A program made the position numbers and the translations under genes. From Bacteroidales bacterium UBA3696 (GTDB lineage: Bacteria; Bacteroidota; Bacteroidia; Bacteroidales; Paludibacteraceae): a stretch of 46,310 bases of DNA. The DNA is taken from positions 1 to 46,310 of the forward strand of contig DFIN01000020.1 of the NCBI GenBank assembly GCA_002372135.1, written 5' to 3'. Under the pieces are notes generated by a model. It was not told the DNA's origin and searched no databases. It saw only the letters and a list, made by a program, of their open reading frames with translations. Below, one piece after another: positions 33,458 through 41,792 of the stretch (within the stretch, counting starts at the first letter, position 1; the number at the start of each line of letters is the position of its first letter).

Positions 33458-34447
33458 TTATTTTTGTAAAGTGATAAGTGTTATTTCGGACGGACAGTTC
33501 AGCCGCACGGGTAATGTGCAACCCAGACCGGCATTGACATAAATCGTCTGTCCGTCCACGGTGTATTTGCCCCACGATTGGCAAAACATCCACGATGCGG
33601 GATTCCAGCCGAACAAACGTATTTGAGCCGAATGGGTATGACCGGAAAGGGTGAGCGGTATATCGGTATGATGTAGCACCTCCGCTTCCCAGTGGCTGGG
33701 GTCGTGTGTGAGCAGGATACGGTAGCCGCCGGTGCCGGTCATCGCTTGGGACAAATTACCATAGTCTATCGTGGAGAATCCCTGTTCGTTACCGTGTATA
33801 TTGTCTACCCCTAAGATGGTCAGACTGTCTGTGCCCCGCCGAATCACTTTGTGCTCGTTGCGCAGCAGCGTCCAGTGCAGTTCGTCTCGTTGATAGGCTG
33901 CAAGACGCTCCACTTCTTCTTTTTGTTGGGCAGCGTCGGCAAACGAGCGGTTATAGATAAGAAAATCGTGGTTACCCAGTATAGACACCACGCCGTCTTT
34001 AGCCTGCAACTGCTTGAGTATGTCCGTATAAGGGCGAGCTTCCTCAGTGGCTATTGAAACCAAATCGCCCGTGAAGCAAATCAGGTCGGGCTGCAAAGCA
34101 TTGATTGTATCTACCAATCGTTGTACGTGCTCGGGATGACCGTCAAAGGTGGAGAGATGGAAATCGGATATATGCACTATGCTGTAGCCGTCAAAGGTGC
34201 TCGGCAGCGTGGAAGAGGTTACTGTTACGCGGTTGGTTTCCGTTTGCCATCTGCCGACCCAATAGCCGTACCCCATCAGCATCCAGACGCATAGCACCAA
34301 GGCGACGGCCGTCCAGCCAAACGGAGCGTATGGTAGAGAGTAGTGAAAACACTTACCAATCAGCCAACAGATGAACCATAAAAGATGAGGAAAGAGTGCT
34401 AAAAGCAATCCGATAATAGCGGAGAAAATGAGCGTTAATACAAACAT
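33458..34447 (-). CDS. Membrane-anchored metallophosphoesterase
   Basis: Calcineurin-like phosphoesterase of the YkuE/YaeI type, 329 residues. Two N-terminal hydrophobic segments (about 1-35 and 45-65) are followed by the five metal motifs in order: ISDFHLS, FTGDLV, GNHDFL, LTHDP and GHTHSAQ. YaeI-like relatives act in lipid A metabolism, but most members are uncharacterised, so the substrate is unknown. Active site presumably on the periplasmic side. No clear promoter is seen; the nearest candidate is a TACTTTAG sequence about 30 bp upstream. Confidence 0.85.
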   Translation of the reverse strand: MFVLTLIFSAIIGLLLALFPHLLWFICWLIGKCFHYSLPYAPFGWTAVALVLCVWMLMGYGYWVGRWQTETNRVTVTSSTLPSTFDGYSIVHISDFHLSTFDGHPEHVQRLVDTINALQPDLICFTGDLVSIATEEARPYTDILKQLQAKDGVVSILGNHDFLIYNRSFADAAQQKEEVERLAAYQRDELHWTLLRNEHKVIRRGTDSLTILGVDNIHGNEQGFSTIDYGNLSQAMTGTGGYRILLTHDPSHWEAEVLHHTDIPLTLSGHTHSAQIRLFGWNPASWMFCQSWGKYTVDGQTIYVNAGLGCTLPVRLNCPSEITLITLQK

Positions 34448-34502
34448 AAAATTATTTCAAAATAATCGGGCGCTAAAGTATTTCAAAAGTGTAGATTGAC
34501 AA

Positions 34503-34545
34503 ATTAAAAACGCGAGGGTGCATCTCCAACGTACACCCTCACGTT
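34503..34545 (-). terminator. Terminator after the surface protein/51-residue peptide operon
   Basis: Stem AACG-GAGGGTG (34509-34520, one bulged mismatch) with CACCCTC-CGTT (34534-34545). On the minus strand it is followed by TTTTTAATTT (34510-34501). It lies 60 bp beyond the stop of the 51-residue gene. Confidence 0.85.
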
Positions 34546-34604
34546 GTAAATGGCAGTAGAACACAATAAGGCTGCTCAGTTAGTTCTTTCGTTTTACATC
34601 CTTC

Positions 34605-34760
34605 TTACCAGACATTATAGCCTTCTTCTTCCGACTGGTTCACACCTTGGTCAGTGCTTCCGCCGGTGCTACCGCCTACGGTTGGGTCGCAAATGCGGTA
34701 ACTCAAAGATATATGGGTGGTAAGAGAAGACGGAACAAGATATGTTTTTTTCAGTTTCAT
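34605..34760 (-). CDS. 51-residue peptide of the KKxYxxPS...C...GG type, downstream of a surface protein
   Basis: A short gene with an unusually good ribosome-binding site for this phylum: AAGGAG (34774-34769) overlaps the stop codon of the 902-residue gene, 8 bp before ATG 34760. The product starts MKLKKTYLVPSSLTTHISLS, has a single Cys in YRICDPTVGG, a Gly/Ser repeat GGSTGGSTDQG, an acidic patch SEEE and ends YNVW. The KKxYxxPS...C...GG pattern is shared with the 60-residue protein at 25959-26141. Coupling to the surface-protein gene and the common terminator make it a real gene. The function is unknown; a secreted or processed peptide is one possibility. Confidence 0.7.
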   Translation of the reverse strand: MKLKKTYLVPSSLTTHISLSYRICDPTVGGSTGGSTDQGVNQSEEEGYNVW

Positions 34761-34772
34761 AGTGTAATCTCC

Positions 34773-37481
34773 TTATTTCAGTTTGACTCCTTGGATGGTA
34801 TATTCGTTATTTCCTCTTATGATGACTAATTGCCCGTTACGCAGTTCTTTGTGAACGGCATTGTCGGACTGCATTTCGGTATTATCCACTGCTGTCGGCA
34901 GTTGAGGCTCTTCCGTCTCGGTAAATACGAAGCGCAGGCGTGCAGGGGCAGAGGCTGCTGCTTTAGGAATACGGATATACGCTTTATGAGCAGGTATGGT
35001 GCTCGCTTGCGGCCATGTGTAGAAGCCCAGTCCGACTATATTGCCGCTTTTCGACCTACCGCTCAGGATATAATAAGTGTCCGTACTTTTATAGCCTTTC
35101 AATTTGTTCACTACACTATCGGCATCTACACCTCTGAGGTCGTTGGCGGCAGTAATGGTGATGGGGTCTCCTAACTCCATATAGGGCAGTCTGATTAGTC
35201 TATCCGTGATGGAAGCAATCGGTTCATTAGCCTTGAGAATCACCGCCGTGGAGCCGGGGAGAATATCTCCCGGGTTGGCTATCTTGTGCATCACCATAGC
35301 ATCTCCCTCTACCGAAGCGGTATAGGCATAAACGCCTTTGGGCAGTTGGTATTTGCCTCCGCCGTAATAGAATGTGCCGTAGTGCCATTCCGTATCATTG
35401 GGGTCTTGATTAACCGTAGGATAGTAGGCAGCATCCCAGTTGGCGGTATAGGTCCTTGCGCCTGTACTTCCCGTTTGGATTTTTACAGTATCTAAAGTTA
35501 CACCGTCAATATCCGTTCCGCTCCAGCCCATGAATGTGTGGAAATTCTTTATAGCTTTGGCGGGTAAGGTGAACGTTTGCGTGAGTGCCGAATAACTGGT
35601 AATACTACCACTCGCCGTGCCTCCATCCATATTGTAGGTGATTTTATATGTTGTAATCTGGAAGTTCGGCTTAAGGGTTATTCGCTGATTCATCGTAATG
35701 TTTAGAACCTTTGAGGTTGAATTATCCAGCCCTTCAATGGCATTCCCGTCCTTGTCAGTTGCTGTCCATTTGGTGAACTGGGCAACGGCATTGTTCGCCG
35801 GAATTACTTCTACTGTCAGTTCTGTGCCTTTCGGGTATGTATCGCCATAAAGAGAAGCACCGTTCACTTTGCACGTGCCGTACTGGAGGTCTTTGAGGAT
35901 AAGTGTGTAGAATTCAGCATCGGTAGGCAAAGAAGATCCCATGGTGGCATCGCCTTCACGCTGAGTACCATCCGCATAGGTGGTTACTTTCATATCGGAA
36001 GTAAAACCGCCATCGGGAGTGGCAGATGTACCCAAGGTCTTGATTTCCGTATCGCCGGGATCGTCTTTATACCCCATATAAACCTGCAATTTGCCTTTTT
36101 CGTCAAACTCGTACTGAAAATAGGTTTCGCAGCCGGTATTAGCAGCCACGCCGGTTGTCGATGCCGGAGCAGAGATAGTATGGTTGGCGTTGTTCACCAA
36201 TGCCGAGTGTATGAAGGTAGAAGTGGTGTTTGGCTTCTCGAAGTAATAATAGCCTTGTAGCGGATAGGTCGGCTTATTGATGCTATAAGTCGGCATATAG
36301 ATACCGGTGTTGAGATAGTCTTGGAATACATTACCTCCTACTAAGCTGACAGGTTGAGCATCAACTGTTCCGGTTGCAACTTTGCAGTCGTAGGTATAGA
36401 CATATTGCCCAGCCGGTACTATCGTATCTTTTGTTTTATCGTCAATTTTACCCGGGTAATTAGTAGGAAGATCGGCACCGTGGATGCAGTGGTATAGGTG
36501 GGCATAACAATTCGGGAATATGGTAGCATCGCGCCATTTGACCTCTGCTTCCTTGATGGTCTCATTTCTCCCGCCGCTGATGGTTTTATTATCCGTGAGG
36601 ATGGAGTTGACTGCCCACATGCCATAGCCGATAAGTAGTGCAAAGTCATAACTGGCAGAAGTGGACACATTGCCCGTGATGGTACTGTTCATGAAATAGA
36701 GGAAACCATTCCAGTTGTTGATAGCGGAGATATTACCGATATTGTTCGCCATAATGGTGTTGTTGAAATACATAACCGCACCTTTTTTGTTTTCAGCAGC
36801 ACCACCGTCATTGGCAGCGTAGTTCTCGGAGAACGAACAGCAGTCCATTACTACCTTTGTGGAAGCCGGACCGTCTTCCGGATGTCCCTGACTCTTGTCG
36901 CCCTCATTGAGCAGTCCGGAGCCAAACTTGCAGACATTGCGAATCAGTTTGCAGTACTTCATGACCAATTGTCCTCCACTATGGTTACGGATACCGCGGA
37001 AGGAACGCTGAATCGTACAATACTCCATATTCAGCGTACCTTGATTTTGGATGGCTCCGCATTCGTAGGTATTGGACTCAATGCCGCTTTTGTCATCCGT
37101 GTTATTGAAAGGATAGCGGCCGCCACCCATGATAACAAAGTGTTTGAGACTCACTTTCTTACCACTTGCAATGGTTAAGGTTCCATACGGGCTTGGGTTC
37201 AGGTTCTGCATACCATCCGCTTGAATGTACGGTTCAGGAACTTGAATGACCTTCCATTTGTCAGTGTCATGAAGACCATCCCAAGTAACATCTTCGTCAA
37301 TGGTGATACGCTGCGACACAAAGATAGTGTCATACGCCGGTGAGGTGCTCTCGACGGCTACTTTCAATGCCGTAAAGTCCGACACCGTAGTCTTATTAGC
37401 ATGCAGTGCAGTATTTCCGACTAATAAAAAGGTCGTGACTACTATGCAAATCTTGTAGAAAATAGTTGATTTTGATGTCAT
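34773..37481 (-). CDS. Large surface protein: beta-helix, InlB-B-type repeat and conserved C-terminal tail
   Basis: A 902-residue exported protein. The signal peptide is near MTSKSTIFYKICIVVTTFLL (cleavage about 29). A right-handed beta-helix region (about 90-330) shows repeated strand-turn text such as MEYCTIQRSFRGIRNHSGG and NSTITGNVS. An InlB_B/Flg_new repeat (about 605-680) reads KITYNMDGGTASG...FMGW. The final residues NGQLVIIRGNNEYTIQGVKLK-like tail is shared in form with the 926-residue protein and endonuclease I. Probably an adhesin or glycan-contacting protein, carried out by a C-terminal-signal route; this is inference. A 51-residue gene follows in the same operon. Confidence 0.75.
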   Translation of the reverse strand: MTSKSTIFYKICIVVTTFLLVGNTALHANKTTVSDFTALKVAVESTSPAYDTIFVSQRITIDEDVTWDGLHDTDKWKVIQVPEPYIQADGMQNLNPSPYGTLTIASGKKVSLKHFVIMGGGRYPFNNTDDKSGIESNTYECGAIQNQGTLNMEYCTIQRSFRGIRNHSGGQLVMKYCKLIRNVCKFGSGLLNEGDKSQGHPEDGPASTKVVMDCCSFSENYAANDGGAAENKKGAVMYFNNTIMANNIGNISAINNWNGFLYFMNSTITGNVSTSASYDFALLIGYGMWAVNSILTDNKTISGGRNETIKEAEVKWRDATIFPNCYAHLYHCIHGADLPTNYPGKIDDKTKDTIVPAGQYVYTYDCKVATGTVDAQPVSLVGGNVFQDYLNTGIYMPTYSINKPTYPLQGYYYFEKPNTTSTFIHSALVNNANHTISAPASTTGVAANTGCETYFQYEFDEKGKLQVYMGYKDDPGDTEIKTLGTSATPDGGFTSDMKVTTYADGTQREGDATMGSSLPTDAEFYTLILKDLQYGTCKVNGASLYGDTYPKGTELTVEVIPANNAVAQFTKWTATDKDGNAIEGLDNSTSKVLNITMNQRITLKPNFQITTYKITYNMDGGTASGSITSYSALTQTFTLPAKAIKNFHTFMGWSGTDIDGVTLDTVKIQTGSTGARTYTANWDAAYYPTVNQDPNDTEWHYGTFYYGGGKYQLPKGVYAYTASVEGDAMVMHKIANPGDILPGSTAVILKANEPIASITDRLIRLPYMELGDPITITAANDLRGVDADSVVNKLKGYKSTDTYYILSGRSKSGNIVGLGFYTWPQASTIPAHKAYIRIPKAAASAPARLRFVFTETEEPQLPTAVDNTEMQSDNAVHKELRNGQLVIIRGNNEYTIQGVKLK

Positions 37482-37513
37482 ATTGAGTGATATTTAGTAA
37501 CTAACACAAACAA

Positions 37514-37541
37514 ATGGCGCACCCGCAAAGGCGCACGCCAT
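37514..37541. other. Inverted repeat in the 5' leader of the 902-residue gene
   Basis: ATGGCG (37514-37519) pairs with CGCCAT (37536-37541), and GGCGCAC is repeated directly inside. It lies between the minus-strand promoter (37673-37642) and the start codon (37481), so it would be in the leader RNA. Confidence 0.4.
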
Positions 37542-37594
37542 CTGTAATTATACTGCGAATGTGCTGGTTTTTATTGTATTGCACCCATTCGCAC

Positions 37595-37604
37595 GGGGGG
37601 GGGG
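37595..37604. repeat. G10 homopolymer (C10 in the minus-strand leader)
   Basis: Ten consecutive G on the plus strand between the minus-strand promoter and the start of the 902-residue surface protein gene. It would be C10 in that gene's leader RNA. Length changes here could alter leader folding but not the reading frame. Confidence 0.85.
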
Positions 37605-37641
37605 TAAGTGTCATCTTTTTGTTAGAATTGCTTTTAGGCGG

Positions 37642-37689
37642 CAAAACTACTGCATATTGGTAAGATACACAAAAAATATTGTACTTTTG
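37642..37689. promoter_or_regulatory. Overlapping divergent promoters of the surface-protein and arginine-deiminase genes
   Basis: Minus strand: -7 element TAGTTTTG (37649-37642) with TTTG at 37673-37670, spacer 20 bp. Plus strand: -7 element TACTTTTG (37682-37689) with TTG at 37657-37659, spacer 22 bp. The two promoters share about 17 bp, so RNA polymerase could occupy only one at a time. Confidence 0.7.
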
Positions 37690-37716
37690 TCGCCGAATTT
37701 CAATTTTAAGTAAGGT

Positions 37717-38967
37717 ATGAAACACTATTCTCATTTATTGGTAGCGGCATTGTTTTGCTTGACAGGTATGGTAGCTTGTCAGCAAGCACCCGAAGGCGAG
37801 ATGGCTTATCCTACGGCGGAGTGGAACAAGGCAGGGGAGATATTGATGCATACCCCGGGGGCGGAATTGTTTAACGGGGTTATTCATCCTTCCGCCGGTT
37901 TGTTTGAACACTATTTTGATGTGGAGCAGGCTGCATCCGAGCATTGCGGATATATACGTATGTTGGAGCGGAACGGGATTCGCGTGCATACGGTGATGGG
38001 TATTTTGGAGAAAACGGGGCTTGATACGTTGCAAGCGTTGGCGGGCAGAGTACTCACGTATGATATTTCCGCCATGCCCGATGAGGATGAGAAAGCTACT
38101 GAATTGTATCGCCGGCAGGTGCTTTCCGAAATGAGCCGAGGCGACCTGATTCGGTGCATATTGTTGCAACCTACCGTTAAATTGTCCCGTACGGATAACA
38201 ACACAGGCTACGAAGCACAGTATATCCAAAACCCGCTCATGAACCTCTATTTCACCCGTGACCAGAGTATCACCACTCCGCGAGGGCATATCATCTGCCG
38301 GATGAACTCCTCGCAACGTGCGCCCGAAACGGATATTATAGAGGTATGCTACAGGCATTTAGGTCTTGAGCCCGTGTTACGGATTGAGGGAGAGGGACGC
38401 TTGGAAGGAGGCGACTATATCCCGGCAGGCAACATTTCGCTGATTGGTTGCGGTATGCGAACGAACCGTGAAGGCATACGCCAAATGATGGATGCGGATG
38501 CGTTTGGACATGACACGGTAGTCGTAGTTTGCGACCACAAGTTCTGGCAAATGCAGATGCACCTCGATACCTACTTTAATATCATCGACCGCGACCTGTG
38601 TACCATGGTACGTAGCCGATTGGAGGCACAGCCCGACCAACCCGAATATGTTACGTGCGACATCTATGCCCGCGCGGTCGGTGAAAAAACATATCAAATG
38701 ATTGCTGAGGATGCACCTTTCGTGGACTTTCTGCGTACACGAGGCATGCAGATTATCCTTATTGAGCAGGAAGATGAGATGCACTATGCCAACAACTACC
38801 TGACTATCGCTCCGCGCCATATCATGGCAGTTGGCGGTCAGAGTGAGGCTTTTCAGAAACGATTGCGGGATGCAGGGGTAACGGTGGAATGGGTACCCTT
38901 AGAGAGCCTGATTGACGGCTACGGAGCTGCTCATTGTATGACCCAAGTGCTCCGTCGGGCACGATAA
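37717..38967 (+). CDS. Arginine deiminase-family lipoprotein
   Basis: A 416-residue relative of arginine deiminase (arginine to citrulline and ammonia) with a lipoprotein signal, MKHYSHLLVAALFCLTGMVA then Cys21 (lipobox MVAC). Guanidine-enzyme motifs are conserved: NLYFTRD (176-182), EGGD (230-233), HLDT (282-285) and the C-terminal nucleophile in GAAHCMTQ (Cys407). ADI normally works in the cytosol; an anchored, exported form suggests action on external arginine or peptidyl-arginine, which is inference. No arcB or arcC lies nearby. It is divergent from the 902-residue surface-protein gene. Confidence 0.85.
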   Translation: MKHYSHLLVAALFCLTGMVACQQAPEGEMAYPTAEWNKAGEILMHTPGAELFNGVIHPSAGLFEHYFDVEQAASEHCGYIRMLERNGIRVHTVMGILEKTGLDTLQALAGRVLTYDISAMPDEDEKATELYRRQVLSEMSRGDLIRCILLQPTVKLSRTDNNTGYEAQYIQNPLMNLYFTRDQSITTPRGHIICRMNSSQRAPETDIIEVCYRHLGLEPVLRIEGEGRLEGGDYIPAGNISLIGCGMRTNREGIRQMMDADAFGHDTVVVVCDHKFWQMQMHLDTYFNIIDRDLCTMVRSRLEAQPDQPEYVTCDIYARAVGEKTYQMIAEDAPFVDFLRTRGMQIILIEQEDEMHYANNYLTIAPRHIMAVGGQSEAFQKRLRDAGVTVEWVPLESLIDGYGAAHCMTQVLRRAR

Positions 38968-39008
38968 TTCAAGCCGTATTTTGATGGCGCATTCAATTAT
39001 TTTTGCGC

Positions 39009-39048
39009 AAAAAAACGGGCAAGGCTTGTGTATATACAAGTCTTGCCC
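39009..39048 (-). terminator. Minus-strand terminator overlapping the ssrA promoter
   Basis: A near-perfect stem, GGGCAAG-CTTGT (39017-39029) with ACAAG-CTTGCCC (39036-39048), is followed on the minus strand by G and a run of seven T (39015-39009 read in reverse). It would stop RNA coming from the HD-domain operon after it has crossed ssrA antisense. The same stem fills the spacer of the ssrA promoter. Confidence 0.7.
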
Positions 39049-39056
39049 TACTTTTG
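39026..39056 (+). promoter_or_regulatory. Promoter of ssrA
   Basis: TTG at 39026-39028, a 20-bp spacer and -7 element TACTTTTG (39049-39056). The predicted start lies a few bases before the tmRNA 5' end at 39068. The spacer contains half of an inverted repeat. Confidence 0.8.
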
Positions 39057-39067
39057 CGGCATCATTT

Positions 39068-39457
39068 GGGGATATTTTGGTTTTGACAGCAGGTTGAATA
39101 GGTGCGTAAGCATGCCGGACATGAGCACCGTCCGTTAATAGGGTTCAAGTAAATTTAACTGGCAACTACGATGTAGCTCTCGCTGCTTGATCGAAGTATA
39201 GTAGGTCACATTATTTCTGCACAAGGTGCGGAAACGAGACGTCTCTCCAAGCCCATGTCTTGAGGCTGAATGGATATAGAGGCGCAGCAATTTCAAGACT
39301 GGTTCGCACAGGCTGCGGTATGCGAACGAGATAGTAGCAGATAAGGCAATGGTTGGTGGCTCGGGTCTTGCCGTTGCACGAAAATGAAGGCCGAGATAAG
39401 CATGTAGAAAGCGCATTGATTCCTTGTTTGGACGCGGGTTCGAATCCCGCTATCTCC
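39068..39457 (+). ncRNA. ssrA: tmRNA
   Basis: Rescues stalled ribosomes and tags truncated proteins for proteolysis. The acceptor stem forms between GGGGATA (39068-39074) and TATCTCC (39451-39457), and the T-arm GGTTCGAATCC is intact. CCA is not encoded (the sequence continues A-C-T). The tag frame after AAATTTAACT starts at GGC 39161 and ends at TGA 39188-39190, giving the tag GNYDVALAA after the tRNA-borne Ala. The C-terminal ALAA is the usual protease signal. Pseudoknot-rich sequence between the tag and the T-arm is consistent in length with a full one-piece tmRNA. Confidence 0.95.
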
Positions 39458-39488
39458 ACTCTCCCGTTCATTCCCGTTCATTTTCTCC

Positions 39489-40736
39489 TCATTCCGCATC
39501 GGGTGTGCGTGCCTTGAATAAATACCATTTACGCGGCTTATAGGTTAATGCTTTGAGGTCCAGTATTTCGCTGGCCTCGCTGATGTCGTGTACGGAGCCG
39601 TCGCCATAGAGTATATCGATGGAGTCGGCACGGTCGCTATACGTGTTGCCGGTAATGACGTGCTCCACGTAGAAGTAGCGAGCATCTTGCTGCGAAATGT
39701 GGAGTTGTTGTGCCAACTCGTCTTCCAAGCGGGTACGTTCTTCTTCGTTCAACGGAGAGGGAATAGGGTAGCCCCGAAAGAGGTTGCGATTGACGAATTG
39801 CCGGCAAAGCAAAGACAGAACGGGGTCGTTGGCACTCATCCAGACCTTGACGGCACTGATCACGTCACTGTCGTCCAGCAGGGCGTATTGTTGCAATGCC
39901 TCGCTGCCAAGGGTCATTTGCTCGGCTGTAATGTGGTTGTAAAGGAAAAAGTTCAGCGCAGGCGAGCAGTGCAGGTCAAAGCCGTTGGCTGCCAACTGCT
40001 TGGCGCGGGAGAGTATTTTGATGAGCATTTGTTCGGCAGCCACAGAAGTCTTGTGCAAATAGACTTGCCAATACATTAACCGTCGTGCCACGAGGAACTT
40101 CTCGACGGAGTAGATGCCCTTGTGCTCTACTACCAATCTATCCCCCACCACTTGCAGCATTTTGAGCAGCCGTTCGCTGGCTACGCGCCCTTCTTGTACG
40201 CCGCAGAAGAAGGAGTCGCGGCATAGATAGTCCATTCGATCCACATCCAACTGGGAGGAAAGCAACTGGTGGAAGAACCGACGAGGATACTTTCCTTGGA
40301 ACATCTCAATAGCCGTTTTGAGGGGGTGCGGCCGGTCTGCATTAGCAAGGTCTTGGTCAATTTGCTGCATCATGAGCAGGCTGATCTCTTCGTGGCTGAT
40401 TCCGCTTACGAGCGTATGTTCCAGTACATGAGAAAAAGGACCGTGTCCCACATCGTGCAGCAGAATGGCTATTTGGGCACTTTCACTCTCTTCGGGGCTG
40501 ATTTTCGTTCCTTTCTGTCGCAGCGCAGACAAACCTTCCTGCATAAGGTGCATAGCGCCGATAGAGTGGAGAAAACGGCTATGTTGAGCGCCGGGATAGA
40601 CATAGTAACTGAGCCCCAACTGGCGGATGCGCCCTAAACGTTGTACATAGGGATGCTGCAAAACGTCATACACTGTATCGCTGGCTAAACTCACAAACCC
40701 GAAAACGGGGTCGTTGATGATTTTGCGTTTGTTCAT
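39489..40736 (-). CDS. HD-domain phosphohydrolase
   Basis: A 415-residue cytosolic protein of the dGTPase/SAMHD1-like group. The HD motif is in ILLHDVGHGPFSHVLEH (His and Asp ligands), preceded by the conserved N-terminal RLGRIRQLG and the histidine in HSRFLHSIGAMHL. Members hydrolyse dNTPs or related phosphates; the exact substrate is unknown. It is the last of three minus-strand genes (lipoprotein, DUF4837 lipoprotein, HD protein) with 12-bp gaps. No terminator is visible between its stop and the 3' end of ssrA. Confidence 0.88.
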   Translation of the reverse strand: MNKRKIINDPVFGFVSLASDTVYDVLQHPYVQRLGRIRQLGLSYYVYPGAQHSRFLHSIGAMHLMQEGLSALRQKGTKISPEESESAQIAILLHDVGHGPFSHVLEHTLVSGISHEEISLLMMQQIDQDLANADRPHPLKTAIEMFQGKYPRRFFHQLLSSQLDVDRMDYLCRDSFFCGVQEGRVASERLLKMLQVVGDRLVVEHKGIYSVEKFLVARRLMYWQVYLHKTSVAAEQMLIKILSRAKQLAANGFDLHCSPALNFFLYNHITAEQMTLGSEALQQYALLDDSDVISAVKVWMSANDPVLSLLCRQFVNRNLFRGYPIPSPLNEEERTRLEDELAQQLHISQQDARYFYVEHVITGNTYSDRADSIDILYGDGSVHDISEASEILDLKALTYKPRKWYLFKARTPDAE

Positions 40737-40748
40737 AGCAGATAAGTC

Positions 40749-41780
40749 TTAAGGGTGAGAAGATAGTTCATCGGGCAGTTGTAAGGTATAGAGGATGGCT
40801 TCTGCCTGACGAAGGGCGTTGCGTTTTTTTTGTCCGGCGGCGTAGATAAATACTTCGGCGGTGATGATTTGTCCGTTGACGGGGTCTAATCGTGTATGGC
40901 TGACGAACGGACCGCCCATAGCTTCCCCTTGCATGATTCGCCATAGCCCGCGCATTTCGTAGGCGTAGAAAGAAGAGGTAGAGAGTGTGTCTTGCAGCGG
41001 ACGAACGGACTGCATCTGTGGCGGAAAAATACGGTATTCGGTACCCATATACGAACCCGGCAGTGAAGCGGTAACAACCTGTCCGAGTACGGCATCACGC
41101 TTTTGGCAGAGAGCATCGTAGGTGAATTGCAGGGTGTCGGTATAGGGGTAACGATAGATAATCAGGTCACGCCGCATAGAACCTTTGTTGTTGCAGCACC
41201 ATACGAGGTCGGCACTATCACGGATGAGCATATAGTCTTCGGGAATGAGCATGTCGCATTGCATGTTCTGCTTTAAGGCAGCACGGGAATCCTTGTTAGT
41301 GCCGCCTTTGAGGAAACGCACTTGACGAGACAATTCCTCGCGGACAAACCACGTGCGAACGGCATCGCCGTACTGTTGCCACCACGCCGCGAGTGCCTGT
41401 TGGTCGGGAGTCTTGATGCGGCAGACGGCTTGGGGCTTGCTCCACCGGTCGCGGCTGTATAAGGCCTTTACTTGCGGGAGGGTCGGGTCGGTTTCTACCA
41501 CCAACACATTGCGGGCAGACTTAAGAAAATCGTCAAAGAGTGCGGCTGTAACGTGCGAGAGGTGAAAATAGGGTTCCATCTGCGGCAAGCAAGGCATATC
41601 GGCTGCCATAGTGGGAGAAATGAGTTCGCGATAGATTTCTTCGGAACTGACCACTACACATTCGTAGATACTGCCCGTAGCGGTAGGTAGGGTGCGGGAC
41701 GTGTTGCGGCATGAGGAAAAAACAAGCATAGCCAATAGGACTATGCTTGTTGTAAAGATTGGCAAACGGTTGCTTGACAT
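40749..41780 (-). CDS. DUF4837-type lipoprotein
   Basis: A 343-residue lipoprotein: MSSNRLPIFTTSIVLLAMLV then FSSC with Cys24 as the acylation site. The mature part resembles the DUF4837 family of Bacteroidota, with segments such as SIYECVVVSSEEIY, FLKSARNVLVVETDP and RGLWRIMQGEAMGGPFVSH. The function of the family is not known to me. It is co-directional with the genes on each side at 12-bp spacing. It is probably exposed on the periplasmic side of the membrane or at the surface. Confidence 0.75.
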   Translation of the reverse strand: MSSNRLPIFTTSIVLLAMLVFSSCRNTSRTLPTATGSIYECVVVSSEEIYRELISPTMAADMPCLPQMEPYFHLSHVTAALFDDFLKSARNVLVVETDPTLPQVKALYSRDRWSKPQAVCRIKTPDQQALAAWWQQYGDAVRTWFVREELSRQVRFLKGGTNKDSRAALKQNMQCDMLIPEDYMLIRDSADLVWCCNNKGSMRRDLIIYRYPYTDTLQFTYDALCQKRDAVLGQVVTASLPGSYMGTEYRIFPPQMQSVRPLQDTLSTSSFYAYEMRGLWRIMQGEAMGGPFVSHTRLDPVNGQIITAEVFIYAAGQKKRNALRQAEAILYTLQLPDELSSHP

Positions 41781-41792
41781 TGCAATACAGAA

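Noticed and set aside
39430..39460. Possible tRNA gene because of a perfect T-arm
   Set aside because: The T-arm and acceptor stem belong to tmRNA; there is no anticodon arm nearby.
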